Source: an uncultured Succiniclasticum sp.
Lineage (GTDB): Bacteria; Bacillota; Negativicutes; Acidaminococcales; Acidaminococcaceae
DNA length: 64,000 nt
NCBI GenBank assembly: GCA_900544275.1
Contig: UQUU01000006.1
Span: 62,001 to 126,000 of the forward strand
Direction of reading: 5' to 3'
The stretch's first letter is position 1. The number at the start of each line of letters is the position of its first letter. The position numbers and the translations under genes were made by a program. Positions 37,835 to 46,677 of this stretch are shown piece after piece. The notes below the pieces were generated by a model that saw only the letters and a program-made list of their open reading frames with translations, ran no database searches and was not told the DNA's origin.

Positions 37835-38578
37835 TCATGCATTGTTCTTTAATTTTTCCAACGCTTCCCTGGCCGCCTGCTGTTCGGACTCTTTCTTGGT
37901 CCGTCCGGTGCCGCTGCCGTAAGAAACTCCATTAATAAATACACCGGAAGAAAAAATACGGTTGTGCTCCGGCCCTGTGAATCCCAACAGTTCGTAAGAT
38001 ATCTCGCTCTGGGAAGCCTGCTGCAAAAATTCCTGCAACATGCTTTTATAGTCCCCCATCATCACAAGCCCGCTGCAAACGCCTTTAATTTCTTCTTCCA
38101 AAAGCCCCAGCAGATACTTTTTCGCCGCCGCAAACCCCTGATCCAGATAATAAGCGCCTAATACTGCCTCAAAGGCATCGGCCAAAATGGAAGGCCGCAT
38201 AGTACCGCCGGAGGCCCGTTCTCCATTCCCCATGCGCAGATATTTCCCCAAGTTCATTCTTTTTGCGCATTGATACAGAGAAGTTTCACAAACGATTTGC
38301 GCGCGCAGCTTGGTCATTTTCCCTTCATCAAAAGAAGGAAAGTTTTGGTACAGATAGGTACTGACGATCAAGCTCAGTACCGAATCTCCCAAAAATTCCA
38401 ATCGCTCGTTGTGCTCGTTGTGCGGGTAATGTACGGTTTCATGCGCATAGGAAGTGTGGGTCAGCGCCAAGTTCAGCAATTCATAGCGATGCATCGTAAT
38501 CCCCAGGCTTGCGCAGAACTCTTTCAGCTTCGCTTTTCTTTCGTCGTTGCATAAGTTTGTAACATTCTTCATTATCAC
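37835..38578 (-). CDS. rnc: Ribonuclease III
   Basis: RNase III cuts double-stranded RNA, including rRNA precursors. The 247-aa product has the catalytic signature NERLEFLGDSVLSL near 55-68 and a second acidic motif DAFEAVLGAYYLD near 130. A C-terminal dsRNA-binding domain (about 175-245) ends GSGTGRTKKESEQQAAREAL. The GTG at 38578 has an AGG 6 nt upstream; an ATG two codons later is an alternative. It is the last gene of the fatty-acid operon, as in many Firmicutes. Confidence 0.97.
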   Translation of the reverse strand: MIMKNVTNLCNDERKAKLKEFCASLGITMHRYELLNLALTHTSYAHETVHYPHNEHNERLEFLGDSVLSLIVSTYLYQNFPSFDEGKMTKLRAQIVCETSLYQCAKRMNLGKYLRMGNGERASGGTMRPSILADAFEAVLGAYYLDQGFAAAKKYLLGLLEEEIKGVCSGLVMMGDYKSMLQEFLQQASQSEISYELLGFTGPEHNRIFSSGVFINGVSYGSGTGRTKKESEQQAAREALEKLKNNA

Positions 38579-38593
38579 TATGCGCCTGCTTCT

Positions 38594-39841
38594 TTACTCT
38601 TCGTACCGTTTGATCACAATAACAGCATTGTGCCCGCCAAAACCAAAGTTGTTGGACATGGCGGCCTTTACTTCCTGCTTACGGGCCACATTGGGTACAT
38701 AATCCAGGTCCATGCCCTCTTCCGCATCTACCTCATGGTAGTTGATCGTGGGAGGAATGATGCCGTTGGTGATGGTCAACACAGTAGCCACTGCCTCCAT
38801 GCCGCCGGCGCCGCCTAACAGATGGCCGGTCATGGATTTATTGGAACTCATGGGAACTTTGTAAACACGTTCACCGAAGATCTTTTTCGCCGCCACCGTT
38901 TCATTCAGGTCATTCCGATGTGTGGAGGTGCCATGGGCATTGATGTAATCGATATCATCCGGTGTAAGGCCGGCGTCTTTAATCGCAGCTGCCATACACG
39001 CAGCCGGCATTTCCCCGGAAGGATCGGGCGCCGTAATATGGTATGCATCCGTGTTCATCGCAAACCCGGCCAACTCTGCATAAATATGAGCGCCGCGTTT
39101 TTTCGCATGCTCCAATTCTTCTAAGACAAGCACGCCGCCGCCTTCGCCCATGACAAAACCGCTGCGGGTCTTATCAAAAGGACGGGAAGCCTCTGTCGGC
39201 TTTTCATTATCGGTGCAAAGCGCTTTCATATTTTCAAAACCGGCAATCGCGATCGGATTGACTGCTGCTTCTACACCGCCGGCAATCATCACATCCGCAT
39301 CGCCATATTGGATGGTGCGCATGGCGTCGCCAATGCAGTTAGTACCGGTAGCGCAAGCGGTTACAATGGCCGTATTAGGGCCTTTCCACCCCAGCGCAAT
39401 ACCGATATGAGCCGCCGGCATATTGGGAATTTCCATAGGAATAAAGAAAGGGCTGATACGGCCCGGGCCTTTTTCCCCGTATTTTAAGGACTGCTCTAAA
39501 AATGTATCGATACCGCCGATGCCGGTGCCAACACAAACACCTAAACGGGTCGGATTTTCCTGTGCGATATCAATTTTCGCGTCTGCTACCGCTTCTTTTG
39601 CTACGGCTACCGCAAAGTGAGCCACCCGATCCATTTTCCGACCTTCTTTTTTTTCAACGTACATGGTGTAGTCGAAGTCCTTCACTTCGCCGGCGATTTT
39701 CGTTTTTAAGTCCGTCGTGTCGAATGCTTTGATCAAATCAATACCGGATTTTCCGGCCACCAGATTCTCCCAGAAAGCTGCCACATTATTCCCGATCGGA
39801 GTCACGGCACCTAAACCAGTAATCACAACACGTTTTTTCAC
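38594..39841 (-). CDS. fabF: 3-oxoacyl-ACP synthase II (FabF)
   Basis: FabF elongates acyl-ACP with malonyl-ACP. I start at GTG 39841 (MKKRVVITGLG, 415 aa), 6 nt after GAGGTG; the GTG at 39850 is part of that SD. The active-site Cys is in TACATGTNCIGDA (about 165), the two His in NAHGTSTHRND and MTGHLLGGAG. In bacteria without FabB, FabF handles both saturated and unsaturated chains. It follows the FabX-like gene by 23 bp. Confidence 0.97.
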   Translation of the reverse strand: MKKRVVITGLGAVTPIGNNVAAFWENLVAGKSGIDLIKAFDTTDLKTKIAGEVKDFDYTMYVEKKEGRKMDRVAHFAVAVAKEAVADAKIDIAQENPTRLGVCVGTGIGGIDTFLEQSLKYGEKGPGRISPFFIPMEIPNMPAAHIGIALGWKGPNTAIVTACATGTNCIGDAMRTIQYGDADVMIAGGVEAAVNPIAIAGFENMKALCTDNEKPTEASRPFDKTRSGFVMGEGGGVLVLEELEHAKKRGAHIYAELAGFAMNTDAYHITAPDPSGEMPAACMAAAIKDAGLTPDDIDYINAHGTSTHRNDLNETVAAKKIFGERVYKVPMSSNKSMTGHLLGGAGGMEAVATVLTITNGIIPPTINYHEVDAEEGMDLDYVPNVARKQEVKAAMSNNFGFGGHNAVIVIKRYEE

Positions 39842-39864
39842 ATCGATCACCTCATAAAATAGTA

Positions 39865-40818
39865 TCAGTCGATTGCTTCGACTTCTTCAATAATGCGGCG
39901 GAAGATTTCTTTTACTGGTAAAATCTCGTGAATCTTCCACATATTCGCGCCCGTAAAGACCAGGCCTGTTTTCGCATCTCCCTGCTGCGCACGGCTTAAC
40001 GCTCTGATAATACAGAACTGGTGCGTGCAATGCTTGAGACAGGCGTCACAAACCGTAGGTCGGGGCGCTCTTCCTTCTAAAGATAGCTGGGCAAAAGGAC
40101 TGCGAATGGAACGGCCCTTATACCCGACCGGACTATCAATTTGAACCACGTCTTCCTGCTTCATCTTCAGATACATCCCTTTTAAAAAACGGGACGCATT
40201 TGATTCTTCACTGGCAGCAAAACGACTGCCCATCTGTACGCCGCTTGCCCCCAAACGGAGAAGCTCCACAATATCTTTCCCGCAGGTCGCTCCGCCGGCT
40301 GCAACGACCGGTAAATGGACCGCTTTCACTATGTCGGGCAGGATTTCCTTGATCGATTGCTGGGTGCCCAAATGACCGCCGGCTTCCGTGCCTTCTACCA
40401 CAATGGCAGAAGCGCCCAGTTTCTCAGAAATCTTAGCCAGCTTCACAGACGAAACGATAGGAACTACCGCTACATTATATTCTCTGCCAACAGCGAAAAT
40501 ATCTCTTGAAAAACCGGCGCCGGCTACAATCAGGTCGATTCCTTCCTGCGCAGCAGTCACAATCAGGTCTTTAAAAGCGCGGGCAGCCACCATGCAGTTA
40601 ATGCCAATGAGGCCTTTTCCATTTGATAATTTTCGGGCCAGACGGATCTCCGTCCTGAGTTCCTGCTCTTCCATACCGGAAGCCGCTATCAGACCGATAC
40701 CGCCCTCATTCGCCACCGCAGAAGCCAAACGTGCTGTTGATAATCTGATCGCCATACCGCCTTGTATGATCGGCACCTGGGCCACCAGATTTCCTATTTT
40801 AAGCACTGGTAATTTCAA
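39865..40818 (-). CDS. FabX/FabK-like flavoenzyme with cysteine cluster
   Basis: The 317-aa product is an FMN TIM-barrel of the nitronate monooxygenase / FabK family, starting at TTG 40818 behind GGGGGA. It has PIIQGGMA (about 16-23), VEGTEAGGHLG with the conserved His and AAGGATCGKDI. ASGVQMGSRF follows. Its C-terminal part differs from FabK enoyl-ACP reductases: SPVGY..RSI is followed by EGRAPRP, then cysteines spaced C-x2-C-x3-C-x4-C, then GLVFTGAN. From memory this order matches Helicobacter FabX, whose C-terminal cysteines hold a [4Fe-4S] cluster and which desaturates and isomerises a C10 acyl-ACP. The position between acpP and fabF places it in fatty-acid synthesis. Enoyl reduction remains possible. 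Confidence 0.85.
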   Translation of the reverse strand: MKLPVLKIGNLVAQVPIIQGGMAIRLSTARLASAVANEGGIGLIAASGMEEQELRTEIRLARKLSNGKGLIGINCMVAARAFKDLIVTAAQEGIDLIVAGAGFSRDIFAVGREYNVAVVPIVSSVKLAKISEKLGASAIVVEGTEAGGHLGTQQSIKEILPDIVKAVHLPVVAAGGATCGKDIVELLRLGASGVQMGSRFAASEESNASRFLKGMYLKMKQEDVVQIDSPVGYKGRSIRSPFAQLSLEGRAPRPTVCDACLKHCTHQFCIIRALSRAQQGDAKTGLVFTGANMWKIHEILPVKEIFRRIIEEVEAID

Positions 40819-40867
40819 CAGATATCCCCCATTTCAGGAAACAAAATCAAGACTAATAAGCAGTGTA

Positions 40868-40895
40868 CAGGGAAGCCATATACAAGGCTTCCCTG
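40868..40895 (-). promoter_or_regulatory. Hairpin between acpP and the FabX-like gene
   Basis: CAGGGAAGCC and GGCTTCCCTG form a perfect 10-bp stem with an 8-nt loop, without a T-run. It could stabilise the upstream acpP message and lower expression of the downstream enzymes, in keeping with the high demand for ACP. Confidence 0.6.
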
Positions 40896-40907
40896 ACCGC
40901 TTCAGGA

Positions 40908-41135
40908 TTATTTTTCATCCAACATTTTTACTGCGTCAGCAACAGTGCGGATCTTTTCTGCCTTTTCATCAGGAATTTCAACACCGAATTCCTCTTCAAA
41001 AGCCATGATCAATTCCACGATGTCCAGAGAATCAGCGCCTAAATCATCAATGAACGCAGATTCCATTTTAACTTCGTCAGCGTCAACGCTCAACTGTTCA
41101 ACGGTAATGTCTCTTACTTTTTCGAAAGTGCTCAT
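40908..41135 (-). CDS. acpP: Acyl carrier protein
   Basis: ACP carries growing acyl chains on a phosphopantetheine arm. The 75-aa product (start ATG 41135, 9 nt after GGAGG) is acidic and four-helical, with the attachment serine in [12 protein letters not shown] at about residue 36. Length and motif are standard. It lies between fabG and the FabX-like gene. Confidence 0.98.
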   Translation of the reverse strand: MSTFEKVRDITVEQLSVDADEVKMESAFIDDLGADSLDIVELIMAFEEEFGVEIPDEKAEKIRTVADAVKMLDEK

Positions 41136-41184
41136 CACGATTCACCTCCTCTCGTTGGCCTGTTATCCCAGCCTCTCAATTTCA

Positions 41185-41931
41185 TCAATCCATAAACATA
41201 CCACCATTCACATGCAGTGTCTGGCCGGTAATATAAGCAGCGTCATCCGATACCAGGAAGGCAACTGCTTTGGCAATATCCGCCGGGTCGCCCAAACGTC
41301 CCATAGGAATATTTGCTTTCAGGTTTTCCACGATTTTTTCCGATAATACAGCGGTCATGTCGGTAGCAATAAAACCGGGAGCGACAGCATTCACCGTGAT
41401 GCCACGGGCCGCTACTTCCTTGGCCGTAGCTTTGGTAAAGCCCAAAATACCGGCTTTGGCCGCGGCGTAGTTTGCCTGACCCACATTGCCCATAGCTCCC
41501 ACTACGGAACTAATGCTGACAATGCGACCGCTGCGGGCTTTCATCATGTATTTAAGCGCCGCTTTCGTGCAGTTAAACACACTTTTCAGGTTTGTACTGA
41601 GCACGGCATCCCAATCCGCTTCTTTCATCCGCATCAGCAAACCGTCCCGGGTGATACCGGCATTATTTACCAGGATATCGATCCGGCCCATTTTTTCTAC
41701 GACTTCAGCCAGCATCGCTTCACAGGCTTCTGTATCGGCCACATCGGTTTTGATCACGATGGCCTTTCGCCCCAAAGCTTCAACCTCCGCCTTGGTTTTT
41801 TCCGCGGCTTCCGTATTTCCCGCATAATTGATCACTATATCCGCACCGCAGGAAGCGAGCAACAAAGCGATACTTTTGCCGATTCCCCGGGATGCTCCGG
41901 TAACCAGCGCCACTTTACCATCTAACTGCAT
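41185..41931 (-). CDS. fabG: 3-oxoacyl-ACP reductase FabG
   Basis: FabG reduces 3-oxoacyl-ACP with NADPH. The start is ATG 41931, one base after the fabD stop, with its AAGGAGG inside fabD, so the genes are coupled (248 aa). The Rossmann motif is VTGASRGIGKS, NNAG is in VNNAGITRDG, the catalytic Ser is in VSISSVVG and the Tyr/Lys pair is in YAAAKAG. A longer in-frame reading would lie within fabD and is not used. Confidence 0.98.
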   Translation of the reverse strand: MQLDGKVALVTGASRGIGKSIALLLASCGADIVINYAGNTEAAEKTKAEVEALGRKAIVIKTDVADTEACEAMLAEVVEKMGRIDILVNNAGITRDGLLMRMKEADWDAVLSTNLKSVFNCTKAALKYMMKARSGRIVSISSVVGAMGNVGQANYAAAKAGILGFTKATAKEVAARGITVNAVAPGFIATDMTAVLSEKIVENLKANIPMGRLGDPADIAKAVAFLVSDDAAYITGQTLHVNGGMFMD

Positions 41932-41932
41932 T

Positions 41933-42880
41933 TTATCGAACCTCCTTAAAATAAGCAAGCGTTTTTTCCAGGCTGTCCATATCCTCAACATTCAATGCGT
42001 TGGCCGTCCGATCAATTTTACGGGTAAAGCCGGTCAGCACTTTTCCCGGGCCTACTTCCACAAAGGTATCAAAGCCTTCGCCCAACATATAACGCATGGA
42101 CATTTCCCATTTTACCGGACTGGCGGCCTGTTGTACCAAAAGCGAACGAATCTCTTCCGCCTTTGTTACCGGCTTAGCCGTTACGTTCGCCACTACGGGG
42201 AACTTGGCGTCATGGAATTCCACCTCGTCCAATACTTCTTTTAAACGAGCGGCCGCAGGACGCATCAGGGTGCTGTGGAAAGGAGCGCTTACCGGAAGGG
42301 AAACCGCGCGACGGGCGCCGGCTTCCTTCAGCGCATCGATGGCTTTCGCTACAGCGCCGGCAGCACCGGCGATCACCACCTGACCCGGGCAGTTGAAATT
42401 CACTGCCTGCACCGCTTCACCGCATTCCGCTTCCACTTTCCGACAGATTGCGTCGATTGTTTCCGGTTCCAGCCCCATTACGGCTGCCATAGCGCCTTCG
42501 CCTACCGGAACGGCTTCCTGCATAAACTGGCCACGTTTGCGTACGGAACGCACCGCATCGGCCAGGCTGAGGGAGCCGGCCGCCACCAGCGCAGAATATT
42601 CACCCAAACTATGCCCGCCCGCAATCTGGCAATTCAGGCCATTTTCCCGCAGCACAGCCAACACCGCAATGCTGCAGGTTAAAATGGCGGGCTGGGTGTT
42701 CATTGTCAGACGCAGTTGGTCTTCCGGGCCTTCAAAACACATCTTGGCAATGGAAAAGCCCAATGCTTCATCGGCCTCTTCAAAAACCTTCTTGGCGCAA
42801 GCGTAGTTATCATAAAACTCTTTGCACATTCCAACGGTTTGGGACCCTTGTCCCGGGAAAACAAAAGCTGTTTTTGCCAT
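41933..42880 (-). CDS. fabD: Malonyl-CoA:ACP transacylase FabD
   Basis: FabD loads malonate onto ACP. The start is ATG 42880 behind AGAGAGG (315 aa), giving MAKTAFVFPGQGSQ. The catalytic Ser is in GGHSLGEYSA near 90, the Arg is in RGQFMQEA, and the His is in SAPFHSTLM. It is complete, 72 bp after fabH. Confidence 0.97.
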   Translation of the reverse strand: MAKTAFVFPGQGSQTVGMCKEFYDNYACAKKVFEEADEALGFSIAKMCFEGPEDQLRLTMNTQPAILTCSIAVLAVLRENGLNCQIAGGHSLGEYSALVAAGSLSLADAVRSVRKRGQFMQEAVPVGEGAMAAVMGLEPETIDAICRKVEAECGEAVQAVNFNCPGQVVIAGAAGAVAKAIDALKEAGARRAVSLPVSAPFHSTLMRPAAARLKEVLDEVEFHDAKFPVVANVTAKPVTKAEEIRSLLVQQAASPVKWEMSMRYMLGEGFDTFVEVGPGKVLTGFTRKIDRTANALNVEDMDSLEKTLAYFKEVR

Positions 42881-42952
42881 GAAAAAAACCTCTCTTTCGC
42901 TCTTAGAAAATTTGCTTATTCTTCGACCATGCAAGCACAGGAATTTTAAAGG

Positions 42953-43942
42953 TTATTTCGCCCACTTTACTAACGAACAGGCCCAGGTCAAACCGGCGCC
43001 AAAGGCCACCATTAGTACATTATCGCCTTTTTTCAGGCGACCGGCAGCCTGCGCTTCCGTCAGGCAGATCGGCACACAGGCCGCAGAAGTATTGCCGTAC
43101 TTGTTAATGTTGACCCATACTTTATCCTTGTCAATACGCAACCGTTTTACCGCGCTTTCTATGATCCGCAGATTCGCCTGATGCGGTACCAGCATATCAA
43201 TATCGTCGATTGTAACGCCGGCTTTTTCCATCACCCGGTTGCAGGTTGCCGGTAAGATCCGTGTTGCAAATTTAAACACGTCCTGCCCTGACATATGAAT
43301 CGTATGTCCATAGGAATCTACCGTTTCATGGGACGCAGGGCAACGGCTGCCCCCGGCCGGCTGGATCAGATGCGGTCCGCCGCTGCCGTCAGCCCCCAGC
43401 TCCATACCCAACAGTCCGTAACCGGCTTCCACCTGTCCTACGACAGCAGCGCCCGCGCCATCACCAAATAAAATACAGGTGTTCCGATCCGTCCAGTTGA
43501 TGATGCGGGAGAGGGTCTCGGCCCCCAAGACTAAAATTTTCTTATATAACCCGCTGACAATGAATTGACTTGCTACATTCAACCCATAAACAAAGCCGCT
43601 GCAGCCTGCCGCCAAATCAAACGCGCCGGCATGAGTTGCGCCTAATCGATTCTGCACAAGGCAAGCAGTCGACGGATACATATAGTCCGGGGTCGCCGTA
43701 GCGACAATAATCAAATCCAGCTCTTCCGGCGCAGTATTTGCATCTTTTAACGCCATAACGGCAGCTTCCACGCATAAATCGCTTGTGGCCTGTTCCAGTG
43801 CCGCAATATGCCTTTCCTTAATGCCGGTTCGTTCCGTGATCCACGTATCTGAAGTATCTACCATTGCCTCTAAATCACGATTCGTAATAATTTTTTCGGG
43901 AAGGTACGAACCAATACCTAAAATACCTGCTGCGATCGTCAT
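42953..43942 (-). CDS. fabH: 3-oxoacyl-ACP synthase III (FabH)
   Basis: FabH starts fatty-acid synthesis by condensing an acyl-CoA with malonyl-ACP. The start is ATG 43942 (329 aa), 6 nt after GGGGAG; the ATG two codons upstream overlaps the SD spacing. The triad is Cys in DLAAGCSGFVYG, His in LVPHQANLRI and Asn in NKYGNTSAA. About 200 bp separate it from plsX; that gap is AT-rich with a repeated GTATTGAATA and no clear terminator. Confidence 0.97.
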   Translation of the reverse strand: MTIAAGILGIGSYLPEKIITNRDLEAMVDTSDTWITERTGIKERHIAALEQATSDLCVEAAVMALKDANTAPEELDLIIVATATPDYMYPSTACLVQNRLGATHAGAFDLAAGCSGFVYGLNVASQFIVSGLYKKILVLGAETLSRIINWTDRNTCILFGDGAGAAVVGQVEAGYGLLGMELGADGSGGPHLIQPAGGSRCPASHETVDSYGHTIHMSGQDVFKFATRILPATCNRVMEKAGVTIDDIDMLVPHQANLRIIESAVKRLRIDKDKVWVNINKYGNTSAACVPICLTEAQAAGRLKKGDNVLMVAFGAGLTWACSLVKWAK

Positions 43943-44148
43943 ATGCATCTCCCCTGTCTGACGTAAATCTGTGTTGTCGGTCCTATCTTGTCATACGGTC
44001 TTTGTTTGCGCATCGCATCGCATACCTGCCTTCATCATTTAATTAATTTCCCGGATTTTATTCAATACTTTTACTGTCCAACACACTTACTATTCAATAC
44101 GCTTACAATGTAGTTTTCTTAATTTAACGTTTTTGCTTTTTGCCACGT

Positions 44149-45180
44149 TTACTTCATCCGCCCGACTACCGTATCGGCCTGTGTCTGATTCGCAATGTCT
44201 TCTTCTATACGGGCGCAAATGTCCTGCTTGATTCCGTCAATAGCAGCCCGGATGGCGTTCTTTATTGCTTTAGCCTTAGAAGATCCGTGGCATATGAAAA
44301 AAGGAGCCCGTACGCCTAACAAAAGCGCTCCGCCATACGCTTCCGGATCCAGCTTCTCTTTCAACTTGCGCAGTGCCGGTTTGATTAACAGGCCGCCGAC
44401 CTTTGCTAAGATACCTTCACGCAAGATCGCATCTCTTACCATGGTCATAATGGCTGTGGCCAATCCTTCGGCGAATTTCAATACCACATTGCCGACAAAG
44501 CCGTCGCAGACCACTACATCCACAGTGCCCTTATTGACATCCCGACCTTCTACGTTGCCGATAAAATTAATCAGAGTTTCTGCTTTTAATAAAGGATATG
44601 TGGCCAGTGTCAATTCGTTTCCTTTGGTTTCTTCTTCACCAATATTCAAGAGCCCTACCCGCGGATTTTCAATGCCCAACATCAGCTCCGCATAAATGGA
44701 CCCCATAATAGCGCTCTGCACCATATGCTCCGGTTTTGCATCCACCTTAGCGCCGCTGTCCAGCAAAACCGTGGTGCCGGTCAGACTGGGAATGGGGGTC
44801 GCAATAGCCGGACGTCCCACGCCTTTGATCCGTCCCAGATGAAACAGGGCTGCGGCTACTGCTGCACCGGTACTGCCGGAAGAAACCAACGCATCGCATT
44901 GTTTATTCCGCAACAGATCCGTAGCCACTACAATGGAAGCATCTTTTTTCGTCTTTACGGCGATCCCCGGATGCTCGTGCATCCCGATTACTTCAGAAGC
45001 ATGTTGAACGAGCAGGCGTGCATCTTTATCCGCGCCATACGTTTTCAGCAAGTCCCGAATCGTAGGTTCATCGCCAACCAGAACAACTTCACAATTATAT
45101 TCCCGTACTGCCATTACCGCTCCCAGAACAAGTTCTCCCGGGCCGTAATCAGTACCCATCACGTCTAACGCGATCCTCAT
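44149..45180 (-). CDS. plsX: Phosphate acyltransferase PlsX
   Basis: PlsX makes acyl-phosphate from acyl-ACP for phospholipid synthesis by PlsY. The 343-aa product begins IALDVMGTDYGPGELV and has SSGSTGAAVAAAL and LLNIGEEETKGN, followed by DVVVCDGFVGNVVLK. It overlaps fapR by 4 nt (ATGA), so the repressor and this enzyme are coupled as in Bacillus. Confidence 0.97.
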   Translation of the reverse strand: MRIALDVMGTDYGPGELVLGAVMAVREYNCEVVLVGDEPTIRDLLKTYGADKDARLLVQHASEVIGMHEHPGIAVKTKKDASIVVATDLLRNKQCDALVSSGSTGAAVAAALFHLGRIKGVGRPAIATPIPSLTGTTVLLDSGAKVDAKPEHMVQSAIMGSIYAELMLGIENPRVGLLNIGEEETKGNELTLATYPLLKAETLINFIGNVEGRDVNKGTVDVVVCDGFVGNVVLKFAEGLATAIMTMVRDAILREGILAKVGGLLIKPALRKLKEKLDPEAYGGALLLGVRAPFFICHGSSKAKAIKNAIRAAIDGIKQDICARIEEDIANQTQADTVVGRMK

Positions 45181-45755
45181 GCTTCTTCTAACTTCCTTTC
45201 CCGTTCCACAGCCACAATGATAAACTTCGCACGAAACACTTCTGTCTCATTGGCCTTGATGCTGGCTTTAATGTAGTAGCGATCACCTTTTATATGCATC
45301 ACTTCGGCTTTCGCCACCAGTTGGTCGCCCGGATGGACAGGGACTTTATATTTAACATTGCTGACCGCCGTCAGTGCAAATTCCGTATCCACCAAGGCCA
45401 GCGCCAGCGTATCTGCCATCGCGAACATAAAGTAGCCGCGGCCCACTCCCGTTTTCCCCAACACCATATCCTCAGTGATCGTCAGGGTGGATATACCTAC
45501 CTTATTCAGCTCCAGATCGATCAAATCGCCCACGATATCTTTTTTATCAATCGCGCGCAAACGGGTGCTGGCGGCGCTGGCCATCTGACGGGTCCGTTCC
45601 CGCAGCTCCGGTATATTCAAGATGACCCGATCCAGCCGCACAGTGGGAACGCTGACCTTGAGAAGTTTAGCCAGCTGTTCATCGGTCAAAAATGGATTAC
45701 GACGAATCAGGCTCTGCAGCTTCTCCTGCCGTATCAACTTTTTCGTAGAATTCAT
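45177..45755 (-). CDS. fapR: Fatty-acid biosynthesis repressor FapR
   Basis: FapR represses fatty-acid and phospholipid genes and is released by malonyl-CoA. The 192-aa product has an N-terminal helix-turn-helix (about 10-50, RNPFLTDEQLAKLLKVSVPT), a linker helix with RERTRQMA and a hot-dog effector domain (about 75-185). It heads the operon fapR-plsX-fabH-fabD-fabG-acpP-fabX-fabF-rnc. An operator-like palindrome lies in its leader, so autoregulation is likely. Confidence 0.95.
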   Translation of the reverse strand: MNSTKKLIRQEKLQSLIRRNPFLTDEQLAKLLKVSVPTVRLDRVILNIPELRERTRQMASAASTRLRAIDKKDIVGDLIDLELNKVGISTLTITEDMVLGKTGVGRGYFMFAMADTLALALVDTEFALTAVSNVKYKVPVHPGDQLVAKAEVMHIKGDRYYIKASIKANETEVFRAKFIIVAVERERKLEEA

Positions 45756-45770
45756 TTTATCACCCCGCTT

Positions 45771-45787
45771 TTAAGACCTGGTTATAA
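45771..45787 (-). promoter_or_regulatory. Putative FapR operator
   Basis: The 17-bp imperfect palindrome TTATAACCAGGTCTTAA (minus strand) has the TTA..ACC-N-GGT..TAA layout of known FapR sites. It sits just downstream of the -10 box, between promoter and fapR SD. Confidence 0.7.
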
Positions 45788-45798
45788 TATCTGTTAGT

Positions 45799-45828
45799 AT
45801 TATACTCTTACCGGAGAAGAGAACGCAA
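45799..45828 (-). promoter_or_regulatory. Promoter of the fapR-fab operon
   Basis: TTGCGT (45823-45828) and TATAAT (45799-45804) are 18 bp apart on the minus strand. The predicted start lies about 5 bp before the putative FapR operator. Confidence 0.7.
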
Positions 45829-45875
45829 GTATTTTTTTGTGAAAAAAGAGAGATTTTTGCACCAAAAACGAAAAA

Positions 45876-45899
45876 CCCCGAAACTGTTACGTTTCGGGG
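45876..45899 (-). terminator. Terminator after rpmF
   Basis: CCCCGAAAC and GTTTCGGGG form a perfect 9-bp stem with a 6-nt loop, followed on the minus strand by TTTTTCGTTTTT. It separates the yceD-rpmF transcript from the fapR promoter. Confidence 0.92.
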
Positions 45900-45912
45900 C
45901 TGATTCGCTAAA

Positions 45913-46092
45913 TTAATCTTCTACTTCGATCACTTGTTTACCATCATAGTAACCACATTCCGGACAAACGCGATGCGGCATTTTCATTTCGTGGCATTGC
46001 GGGCATTCAACCAGGTTCGGAGCGGTCAGCTTCCAGTTAGCACGACGCGAATCACGGCGGGCTTTGGTCATTTTTCTCTTCGGTACTGCCAT
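45913..46092 (-). CDS. rpmF: 50S ribosomal protein L32
   Basis: L32 is a small protein of the large ribosomal subunit. The 59-aa product reads MAVPKRKMTKARRDSRR at the N-terminus and carries two CxxC pairs (CPQC, CPEC) of a zinc ribbon, so this is the zinc-binding form. It ends QVIEVED. An AGGAGG-type site precedes the ATG. It lies 37 bp after yceD, the normal bacterial pairing. Confidence 0.97.
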   Translation of the reverse strand: MAVPKRKMTKARRDSRRANWKLTAPNLVECPQCHEMKMPHRVCPECGYYDGKQVIEVED

Positions 46093-46129
46093 TTTCCATA
46101 CACCTCCTCAAACCAAAATGGTGAATTTA

Positions 46130-46630
46130 TTATTTGATGAATTGCTTTAATGCCGCGAGTCTCGGATCAATCGTGCCGGTGTCACAGCCGCAGGGGCGAA
46201 CATTACGATCCGCGCCGCATACGGGGCAGATTCCCAGACAATCTTCTTTGCACAAGACTCTCAGAGGTTCTGCTAACAGCAGGCTCTCACGCAACGGCTC
46301 CGTTATGTCAACGATATCCGTATTGTAGACATAAGCATCACTTTCAACGCCCACACTTCCGACCGGATAGTATTTCTCCACCACAGAAGCAGACGTTTCT
46401 GCCGCAAACTCTTGCAGGCACCGGGAGCAGGTTCTCTGCACCACAGCGGTGAGCTGTGCCTCCAGCAAAAGTACATCTCCTACATTCGAGAGGGTCCCTT
46501 CAATCCGGACCTTCCCCGTAAGGACGAGATCAGCGGCGGTAATATCCAGTTCCGCAGGTTCCACGTTTAATTGGAACGTTTTACTTCCAGTCAGATGCTT
46601 TTTAATTTCAGCGACATTTATTTTAATCAT
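46130..46630 (-). CDS. yceD: DUF177 / YceD family protein
   Basis: YceD proteins are linked to 23S rRNA and large-subunit assembly, and nearly always precede rpmF. The 166-aa product has a beta-rich N-terminal half and a four-cysteine zinc-type arrangement (CSRC near 70, CPVCG near 140, and CGCD). It starts from a strong promoter and is co-transcribed with rpmF. Confidence 0.9.
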   Translation of the reverse strand: MIKINVAEIKKHLTGSKTFQLNVEPAELDITAADLVLTGKVRIEGTLSNVGDVLLLEAQLTAVVQRTCSRCLQEFAAETSASVVEKYYPVGSVGVESDAYVYNTDIVDITEPLRESLLLAEPLRVLCKEDCLGICPVCGADRNVRPCGCDTGTIDPRLAALKQFIK

Positions 46631-46648
46631 ATTTCACCAATCGTTACA

Positions 46649-46677
46649 ATTATAGCCATACAAAAAATCTTTGTCAA
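46649..46677 (-). promoter_or_regulatory. Consensus promoter of yceD-rpmF
   Basis: TTGACA (46672-46677) and TATAAT (46649-46654) with a 17-bp spacer, full consensus, are only 19 bp from the ATG. The rest of 46678-46992, up to the divergent tmcAL, is AT-rich with a small GCGC hairpin near 46866 and no gene I can support. Confidence 0.88.
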
